Part shown: positions 24,663 to 32,305 of the stretch, piece by piece
Layout: each line of letters opens with the position of its first letter
Position numbering within the stretch: position 1 is the first letter of the stretch
Assembly (NCBI RefSeq): GCF_001039355.2
Contig: NW_019775677.1
Coordinates: 53,417-85,721 of the forward strand
Reading direction: 5' to 3'
DNA: 32,305 nt
Origin: Lingula anatina
Lineage: Eukaryota; Brachiopoda; Lingulata; Lingulida; Lingulidae
The notes under the pieces: model-generated
Database searches by the model: none
The model's input: only the letters and a program-made list of their open reading frames with translations
Told to the model about the DNA's origin: nothing
Made by a program: the position numbers and the translations under genes

Positions 24663-25856
24663 GGTAGGCTACAACTACACTGGTAACTCATATCACTTAT
24701 TATTAATCATGCAAAATGTCAAGAAGAAATAACTTGAATAAAAAGTTCATACGATCCAAATTATATGAAAAAAAGTCTATACCCATCTATTCATCTCCAC
24801 AAACATTACATAATAATAAAGTCTTTAAAGTATTTGTTCTTCATTGTATAATCATTTGTTTCGCTGTACAAACTTACGGTCAAAGCAATTAATAAAAATT
24901 GTGCTTATACAAAATGAATGAATATATTAAATTAAAGTGAGAGATCACTTTTAATCTAAATTACTAATGCGACCTGCACATGATTACTTTTAAGTACTCC
25001 ATGAAACTAGCACGTGTATGTAAAATGATATATCACTTGGCAACCTTTGCCTCTACTATACCGAATTACATTGTTTTGATAAGAGTGAGTGACTCAAATA
25101 GTGAGTTATCAATAGCTTTGTTCGTGTTTGGCTTTTAACCTACTAAAAATATCGTAAATTTGATCACATATCTTTGAATTTTGATCTCCTCAAAATTTCC
25201 ATTTTGAGTATTGGCTGTCCTTTAACTGCTAAAACATAGGTTTTAAAATATTAATTTTTAAATAAAATTACTAGACCATGTAAAAATAATAATCACCATA
25301 ATATCAATTACATACATATTGCACCACGCCTCTCTTTTTTTTTTCTTATAACTTAACAGTTTTGTATTCTAAATGAATTTCACACGTAAGGACTAAGCAT
25401 TATTGAAATTAAGGATTCATTTTAGCGTCACCAGACTCACCACCCTTACTATCAGATTAGACTATTTCATCACCTATTCAAGGCTGTGCCAGAAATTTTG
25501 ACATATTTTCTTAGCACTTGGAGATGAGTATTGCTAGCGAAAAAAACAAATGAGAAGGAAAAGGCAAGAAGCCCGTTATTTTTCAATAGAGTTCCGATCT
25601 GATGAGCTATTATTAACGGTAACATCAAACTTGATACGGTAATTAACCACATGTTTCAAACACCTCACTAATTCTGAAATTTTATATTCTCAAACAAAAA
25701 TGGCATTGATCGTAAAAAGTCTTGAAACCAAATTGCTTTTGTAACTTCTGAACAACATATTTTGTTATATTACAAACAAAACATTGCTTTTCAGTCATTA
25801 ATTACCGCAATTGATGTATTTGCCTTCTTCGTTTCTCAATCCAAGTGCTATTAAGA

Positions 25857-26690
25857 TTAGTCCGTTTTGAGGGAACCGTTGGTTTCCTTCGTTGTCTCCG
25901 TGTCCTCAAAATTCCAGTCTCTGTGGTTCACCAACTGAACCGTCTTCTTATAAGTCCAGTAAGGAGTCATGATGAAGAAGATCAAAGTTAATTGCACGTA
26001 AAGGGCTGTGAAAATCGGCGTGGGCATCGCTTGCCAAATCCGTTCCCAGTTCCGGTACGACTGAAGCCACAGGTAGCACTCCAGCAGGGAGCGACAGTGG
26101 AAGGTATGGACAAGAACAAACTGGTTCAACTTCCACAGGAGGGTATCAGACAGTCCACACTTGAGCAGCGTCCAACAGAGAGCGGAAAAGGGGGTCGACA
26201 TTTCGAGGAGGAGGCCCACGGTGCCGAAGAAATGGGAGCTGCGGTACACCATCACGAGGACGTATCCTAGCAACGCCAGCCAGTGGTGCAAGTTTAACAG
26301 CGGGTTTGCTTGCCGGAAGATGACGTCACTGACAAACATGGCCGAGCATTCGAAGAGAAAAAAACCAACGCAGAGACAAAGAGAAAACCACGAAGTAGGG
26401 GTGGTGGCGAAGACGACGTCTTCTTTGAGTTCGGTGTCCCACCAAACTGCCCAGACGCCGGCACACGTGGAATACACGCCAAATACGGCTCGTACCACGG
26501 ATAAGTTCCAAAATACCTTTTCTTTAATGCGCAAGTTGCGGTAGGTCCAGGTCATAGATGCGATGAAAGCTGAAGCGAGGTAGACCACGAAAAAGAACAG
26601 GAAAGAGGAGCCGATAATTTCCAGTTGTACCCTTGGGGAAGTGTAATCCAAAGTCTCTAAAGTGGGGTGAATATATTCAACCAACCCCAT
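25857..26690 (-). CDS. CLN8: CLN8-like TLC-domain ER membrane protein
   Basis: The 277-residue product matches vertebrate CLN8 (286 residues in human) along its length. Landmarks are EKVFWNLSVVRAVFGVYST (57-75), NLHHWLALLGY (133-143), LLEMSTPFSALCWTLLKCG (161-179), LLWKLNQFVLVHTFHCR (184-200) and PYWTYKKTVQLVNHRDWNF (243-261). It is a multi-span protein of the TLC (TRAM-LAG1-CLN8) fold with hydrophobic segments near 25-45, 62-82, 101-121, 136-150, 155-176 and 223-242. Human CLN8 is an ER/ER-Golgi cargo receptor for lysosomal enzymes, mutated in a neuronal ceroid lipofuscinosis. The C terminus here ends SLKTD, so the di-lysine ER-retrieval signal of the human protein (KKRP) is absent. The coding region is one exon. 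An acceptor tatttcag just upstream (26,709-26,702 on the minus strand) implies a spliced 5' UTR. Confidence 0.93.
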   Translation of the reverse strand: MGLVEYIHPTLETLDYTSPRVQLEIIGSSFLFFFVVYLASAFIASMTWTYRNLRIKEKVFWNLSVVRAVFGVYSTCAGVWAVWWDTELKEDVVFATTPTSWFSLCLCVGFFLFECSAMFVSDVIFRQANPLLNLHHWLALLGYVLVMVYRSSHFFGTVGLLLEMSTPFSALCWTLLKCGLSDTLLWKLNQFVLVHTFHCRSLLECYLWLQSYRNWERIWQAMPTPIFTALYVQLTLIFFIMTPYWTYKKTVQLVNHRDWNFEDTETTKETNGSLKTD

Positions 26691-26701
26691 GATGGACGGA
26701 T

Positions 26702-28854
26702 CTGAAATATTGATCGCATATTAATCTTTGAAAATAATTGTTATATCAAAAATGGACTGCTATTGGTAAATTTTGTTTTAAATCAAGCTCTCAAAAGAAT
26801 TCACTGTAGATGTGTTGTTAAGTTAATGGCTTACACTTTCACAAAATAAAGAGGAAAATGAGGTTTAGTTAAAGAAGTAGTCTATACGCTTTTAACCAAC
26901 AGCATTGGTTTTCAAAAGAATGTTTCTATGGATTCTCATTACCATTTGCGTTGTGTCAGCTTCAGCACACTCAACGATGTTGTGTTAAGACCATTTTTTC
27001 TGATAAATTGTATAATGTAGAACTCTACTTTCAATGATTTTTGCAACCTTGCCTACAAATGACGTAATTCAAGTAAGACGGGTGGCATAGTACAAGTAAT
27101 TTAAGAGATTCATGTTGTCAAGGCAGATGCTATTCTAACAGATGGAATGTTTTCTACAGTTTATTCATTGCCAGTGAGTTTCATTCGGGTTATCGGGTAT
27201 TTTATTTGTGATGATAATTGATATATACTGTATACATATATTATTTATACTACAATCAACAAAGAGAACTAAAATTTCAGATAAATATAAGTTGATATTT
27301 TGTGGAATGTTTGACTCTCTAGACGTGCAGATGGACTTCTTAAATATGATTGGTTCTGCTCATTATCTGATGATATCAGAAGATTGTAGTATACATGATG
27401 CGTCAAATACCATTTTGTATGGGTAAATGTATTATTCAAGCTGTATGTTATGCATATACGGCGTCATTGAACTGAATTGCTTATTTTTTAGTAATTGTCT
27501 CATTACTGACGCACTTAGCTGTTACTGTTAAGTATTATGAGTTATTAAAGCAAGATGGTTGAGATATGACGTATACTCGATTTTTGTCGACTTAAGTTCG
27601 AAATGATAAGGTATGGAAGTAGTTACGGCGCAATGTCATATATATACAAATAGATTTAGCATTGATGCATGGAGCATAAATTTATGCAATTTATCTCTTA
27701 GGACATTGAGATGACAGATAATTTTTAATTTCCCTATGAGTCAACAAGTGTAGAAATTGTTTTTATGTTAGAAAACGATGTTACATGTCAATGTCATATC
27801 GTTTTATTTGATCTGTTAATTTCACACCAAAAAATTGTAAGTTTCTACCTCGTGCATAACACATGTCACTTAAAATTTTCCCAATTGGGAAATATTGATT
27901 AGTGGAATGATACATCAGAATGGGAAATTCTAGTAAACACGCACGAAGACAAGGTATCGAAAACAAAGAATGCGTGATCGGTACAGAAGAATAGAGTAAA
28001 GGTTCTCTTGAATTTGAATGAAAGACCAGTCGGTAATGGCACTTTGAAGTAATAATTATATACAGGGGTAATTAAAGGCGTTCCATCAGGGACTTTCCAT
28101 TAAACTGATTTTATCTTCCTCACGAATCTTTGTTTCATCCGTCAATGCACTTCAATTCGATGCCATTTCAAAACAAATTTTTAGCTTCATTGAAAACGTG
28201 ACGTTTCGACCGCCTTGTCTTCCCCGTCTGCCTGTAGGCTACATATCAGAAGAAATTCGCTATCTAACATTTTAATTTGCGGGATGCTATCGTTTTTAAG
28301 GTCTAAATTGGGGAAGGTACAGTAAGGAGTTTTTTCTGGAGATGTATTTTAATAAACATTAAAATATTAAAATAAACATAGAATATATGACTCTTTGACA
28401 GTTTCAAACGCGAATAGTGTACCTTTAAACTTATAACCCACTGCGTCTCATTTGTTCAAGGGCGAAGACTATGTAGATTAGATGTAGATATATTCCGTCA
28501 TTGTTCCATGTACTATAAACTGTGGTGGTGAGTGAATTGAAGGAAGAGCCCTGATACTAGGGAAATTTATAAGAGGCGTTTTGAAACTTGTGTTTTGGTC
28601 CACGACTGTTGCATTTTGACTCTATTCGAATGATACCACTGCTAAAATTAATACGGTCTTGACTGTCCGCACGGATCGGGGATTATCTCTCTCATACTTT
28701 AATTTCCACTGGCCTATGCATTATAATTTTGAATAAAATATAATTTATTCACAGATGGACATACTAGGGATATGTGAGCACGTCATGCTTTTATGCTACA
28801 GGTACATGTACGCTGGTTAAGGGATTGCTTACCAATTCTCCACGTAGACTCTGG

Positions 28855-28893
<39 letters not shown>

Positions 28894-29105
28894 TATCATC
28901 AACGCCGATTTAAATAGCACATATGGTAAAATACAGTTGGAATAAACAAGAATTGACGATCGAAAAATAATAAGACTTGCAGGATGTGCAAGGCTGCGAA
29001 ACCCGTATGGTCTGCACAAGATAATGGTGTTTTGCAGGATATTGTCTATGTGTACTTAAATCCCGTTAAATAAAGTTACAACGACACAAATTAATTTGAA
29101 CTTAC
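26702..29105 (-). other. Probable 5' UTR intron of CLN8
   Basis: On the minus strand a consensus donor, cacag then gtaagt, has its gt at 29,105-29,104. A consensus acceptor, atatttcag, ends at 26,702, eleven bases before the start codon. The stretch between has no convincing gene; open frames are short and AT-driven. It contains a TC microsatellite at 28,854-28,889. Confidence 0.45.
28854..28889. repeat. TC microsatellite
   Basis: An uninterrupted tc dinucleotide run inside the inferred CLN8 5' intron. It accounts for the RERERE stretch of an otherwise meaningless minus-strand frame. Confidence 0.95.
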
Positions 29106-29300
29106 CTGTGTGGTACCCCTTATTAAACTTGTCGAGTTTCTGGACAGGACAAGACACGTAATCTGTCGCTACTCGTATTAACGTGACAGTGTTATACTGG
29201 GGGCACCTTAATTAAGTCTCTGTACAGGGTATAAGTACGTCGTATAGTGTCACGAGGACAATATATGGCAGTTGCAATAATGTGTTTGTTGTACTAGAAC
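29106..29300 (-). other. Probable non-coding first exon and promoter area of CLN8
   Basis: The exon side of the donor at 29,106 reads gtaccacacag on the minus strand. The transcription start cannot be fixed from the sequence; the right-hand limit given is arbitrary. The call rests on the near-perfect donor and on the acceptor next to the CLN8 start codon. Confidence 0.3.
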
Positions 29301-30794
29301 TTACGAGTCCGTTTATCTTTCGTATAGTGGGTCGAACCGTCAATTTTAAGGAGTTTTAGACTGTTTTGTGCCTGCGTGGCTGTGAATACGTTTAAGACCT
29401 GTGTGGTTTTAATGAAATCTGTTCCCATAAGTTCCGATAATCATTCGTATTGGTTAAGAAACATTCTTTTTCGTCGCAGTTAGCCTAAGTTCTAATGTTT
29501 AACCAAAGTCTATAAGACTGTGTTTATTAGTTGTTATCCTTCGACAAAGGTCGCCGAGACCCCTTTACACCCTTCCAATGACCTAGTTTATCAGGAGAGC
29601 TTCATTATATTAGATAACACAGCATTAAGTGACCTAATTTAGTAAGTGATAGATGCAATACTGGTCGCCGAGATGTAATGAAAAATTACCATATCATTAG
29701 ATTACGGGTTACAGAGTCTCTCCGGAAGTCGTTCACTATATTTCATTTGTAAAAGTGGCAAAATTATGATGGTGGACGCTTTGCCACCCTATGTGCACAA
29801 ACGTGTGGGGTGGTGGATTATAAAACAAAAGAGTTTTTGCTCAGCTCTTAAAGTGTTGTATTTTTTCATAGAATACAAAGACTTATGTTTTACAATAAAA
29901 GAAACACGTTTGTGAACCTCTTGTGCTGATAATCTTTTACCAATTGATAAGTTTTAATATTGCTCTTTATATTACTATCTTTTTTTCTTCTTTTCGCGTT
30001 GCCGTGTTGCCATTTTCTTTAGCCCTTAATATTGTTTATTTAAAATGTATTTTGTTAAAATGTATGTTGTCCCAAGTCTCATGTGTTAACTTTTGTCTGA
30101 TTTCTATCTGTATATCTTGTTTTCCTATTCACTTTTATTTTGATTTTTTCTATTCCACTTGGCTTTTTTTTCTCATTTCAGCTCCATTTTTCTGTAAGAG
30201 CAACTGATTTTGAAACAGTTTTTTTTTTTTACTTCTGGTCGCGATTGATCAGCTGCGCCTTTCTTACAGCGAATGCGGTTGTTGCGAAAACACGTTCGCA
30301 ATGTGAAGTGGCTCTGTCAGGTTTTCTCCCCTTAGCAAATAGCTCTGAGGATAACTTCGACTTCTTTTTGGATCATGTTTATACATGGGTACACATTTTG
30401 CGTTTTATCTCTCCACATAGTCATTTTGGTTTAACAATCGTCATCTTTCAAATAAGCAACTTATTCAAGCATACTTGCAGGGCAGCAATACATGTACAGC
30501 AGAAGTCATGGGGGGGGGGGGAATCAAGGAGTTATAACTGTTATAACTCCTCGGGGAAATCACAGTCAAGTAAAGGGGTACTTTTTGACAATACATACAC
30601 CCCTTTGCGATCTTGATAAAAAGGGGTGATGTAAAATTTAATGATTTGCTTAGCAAGTATTGTACTTCTCAGTTCCAAACGAGAATTTCTTTTCATAAAG
30701 AAGATATTCGCAATTTTCCCTTTATAACTAACAAAGGGGCGCCAACCGTTTCCCAGAGGCATACGTAATGTGAGGTAGACCTTTATAAGGCAAA

Positions 30795-30796
30795 AA

Positions 30797-30847
<51 letters not shown>

Positions 30848-30848
30848 A
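30795..30848. repeat. AAAT microsatellite
   Basis: About thirteen uninterrupted aaat/taaa units. The same motif in shorter form occurs near 16,322-16,340 and 19,039-19,055. Confidence 0.95.
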
Positions 30849-31137
30849 CACAAGGTAACCAAGGGAAAACCGTATCCAAATACACTGACAAAAAAAGATA
30901 TTTAAACTTGTACTTCAAGTCAATGTTTCAAATTTTTTGTTTCAGATCGTGATTTTCTCAGCCGTTATAGACAGGTAGGGGCCTATACTTGGTGACTAAG
31001 GGCATATTGTTAAAATTTGCAGGAAAAATTGTTTTTGTTACTTTAGGTCTGTAACAATAAAATTCAACGCTATCCTTCTTCTGTAGAGAACCTGCGGCCA
31101 TGCCACTACTCTTTACGATGACAACTAGGTCACAGCC

Positions 31138-31200
31138 GTTTATTTTATTTTATTTTATTTTATTTTATTTTATTTTATTTTATTTTATTTATTTATTTGT
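31138..31200. repeat. TTTTA pentanucleotide microsatellite
   Basis: About ten ttatt-type pentamer units passing into an attt run and then a tta run near 31,200-31,215. Confidence 0.95.
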
Positions 31201-31846
31201 TATTATTATTATTTTTTGTAACTTACCCCAAGGTTGACTGAGATGGCTGACAGGTAATGCATGACGTGTCTTGTAAAAAATAAGATCATTACGTTGCTAA
31301 TGTGCTATTTTTATTTTTATTTGCAGTCTATTTATATTCAACGAATACATACAACTAACAACTATTTTTTATTTTACAATTTATTTTTTTTTATTTGACA
31401 TGGAAAGTCGTTCAGGTAAAAAAATGCATAAAAAATCATTCTTAGACAAATACCAAGTTACCAGTAATGTCTCTTTAATTATAAAATGCTGCTAAAATGA
31501 TGAGTTGTAAAATGAAGTTGAAAGAAATCGAGCACCTGATTAAGAGGCAGTACAACATTTCAATTAAAACGTTACAGCGCGTGTCTTTATTATACTGATT
31601 GCCAACTTTATCAACTACACAGTTCTGCGCAATCAATTTCCATCGGTATCAGCAGCGATATCCTGATAACAAAACCGCTGCGGTGCAATCCTTTTATTTG
31701 GAATCAGCATATCAATTGTTTACATTCCGATTTGATAACCTGAACATATTCGAACTTGGAATCTGATAGAAAACAAACAGTAACGTGCTTTTTAGGCAAA
31801 CGCACACACTCACGCGCGTAATCGCTACATGTATCTCTCTCTCTTA

Positions 31847-32070
31847 GGGTGCATTCATAGATATTTAGATCGATCCAGAGATTAAGATTTAGATCGACCT
31901 AACTGCCTGGGGGTTCACGCTAAATTGCAGTCAGCCGAGCGCGCACCATAGTTAATGATAACCTTACAGCTTTTAATAGGCGGGACAGACGCTTACGCCG
32001 GCTAAGCTGACAGTACTAGTGAGACTCCCCACAGTGGATAGATCGATCTAAAATCTATGGGAATGGGGTC
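31847..32070. mobile_element. MITE-like element, family 1 copy 2
   Basis: The two ends are inverted repeats: cattcatagatatttagatc on the left, and on the right the complement of gaccccattcccatag followed by attttagatcgatc. The right end, reversed, matches the left end of the element at 5175-5405 (gaccccattcccata, tagat, gatct), and both contain a ctaaattgca-type motif inside. The length, about 224 bases, is close to that copy's 231. No coding capacity. Confidence 0.7.
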
Positions 32071-32076
32071 TTTAAC

Positions 32077-32305
32077 GATTTGGGGGGGGGGGCGGTTAGG
32101 GAGGTCCTGACCCCCTTCGATTTCTGAAAAAAAAAATCACACCAATGGTCCCCTCTTGAAATTAAAATTTTGATTGGCTGAATCATAATTCTAAACCGTA
32201 TCAAATGGCACCGTTCACCCTCTAAAATACCAATTTCACCGGGCCCCGAACCTCACGCTACTGGAGGGGGAGGATCAACTTCGTATCCCCACCCCCCCCC
32301 CCCCC
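32077..32305. other. Window end; G/C homopolymer tracts
   Basis: A G-tract at 32,081-32,092 and a C-tract running to the last base of the window. I see no gene. Homopolymers of this kind are prone to sequencing and assembly error. Confidence 0.7.

Larger units (their letters stand above)
22480..25856. other. Intergenic between convergent fucosyltransferase and CLN8; simple repeats only
   Basis: AT-rich DNA that includes the 3' flanks of both convergent genes. It holds a minisatellite (23,672-23,823), a CA microsatellite (24,021-24,060), a C-tract (24,466-24,478) and a GT/GA microsatellite (24,615-24,662). The longest open frame, 22,791-23,207, shows no domain and low-complexity composition. 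No RNA gene was recognised. Confidence 0.6.
29300..31840. other. No gene recognised; AT-rich DNA with simple repeats
   Basis: Contains T-rich tracts near 29,980-30,230, a G-tract (30,510-30,521), a 25-base palindrome (30,527-30,551), an AAAT microsatellite (30,795-30,848) and a TTTTA microsatellite (31,138-31,200). Frames of 94-158 codons in this stretch are low complexity and match no family I know. Confidence 0.6.

Noticed and set aside
26161-26544. Plus-strand frame of 127 codons
   Set aside because: It lies wholly antisense to the well-supported CLN8 coding region and has no domain.
29325-29345. Minus-strand ggttcgaccca resembling a tRNA B box
   Set aside because: The B-box consensus is incomplete and no cloverleaf or A box is found at the right distance. 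Similar partial matches at 5072 and 14,690 were also rejected.
30140-30616. Plus-strand frame of 158 codons
   Set aside because: It starts in a T-rich tract and crosses a G homopolymer and a palindrome; no domain is recognisable.

Overview
The window is eukaryotic nuclear DNA: AT-rich, with short exons split by GT-AG introns, microsatellites and MITE-like hairpins. The gene content (a spliced PFKFB gene, an animal-type GT10 fucosyltransferase and a CLN8 homologue) points to a metazoan. Gene architecture and repeat style suggest a marine invertebrate, most likely a lophotrochozoan such as a bivalve mollusc. That last step is inference; no sequence here fixes the species.

Layout. (1) About 1-12,900, plus strand: the 3' part of a 6-phosphofructo-2-kinase/fructose-2,6-bisphosphatase gene (PFKFB). 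Its kinase half lies upstream of the window. Six bisphosphatase-domain exons are readable (276-347, 836-982, 1337-1441, 1823-1864, 2136-2223, 4943-5070). The four middle ones are present a second time at 3110-4496 in a near-identical tandem block. A C-terminal tail exon ends at 12,818, and there is a good alternative tail exon at 9425-9547 and a weaker one at 7148-7411. (2) About 12,820-15,820: no gene recognised. (3) About 15,821-22,480, plus strand: a second near-identical tandem block containing an alpha-1,3-fucosyltransferase gene. The first copy is cut off at codon 243; the second is a complete 515-residue type II Golgi glycosyltransferase (20,529-22,076). (4) 22,480-25,856: intergenic, with a degenerate minisatellite and simple repeats. 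(5) 25,857-26,690, minus strand: a complete, uninterrupted CLN8-like TLC-domain gene, with a probable untranslated first exon ending at 29,106. (6) 29,300-32,305: no gene; simple repeats and a MITE-like element.

Both tandem duplications have a single undetermined base (n at 2472 and 18,516) at or a few bases from the junction, differ by only about 1 % plus small indels, and in both cases the duplicated arrangement breaks a gene. The simplest reading is that two haplotypes of a heterozygous animal were placed end to end in the assembly. A true recent duplication is the alternative.

The three genes do not form a pathway: PFKFB sets fructose-2,6-bisphosphate and so glycolytic flux, the fucosyltransferase decorates glycans in the Golgi, and CLN8 belongs to the ER/early secretory pathway. 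The most interesting biology is at the 3' end of PFKFB. Alternative terminal exons carry different basophilic-kinase motifs, and a CpG-rich stretch with two perfect cAMP response elements lies between them.
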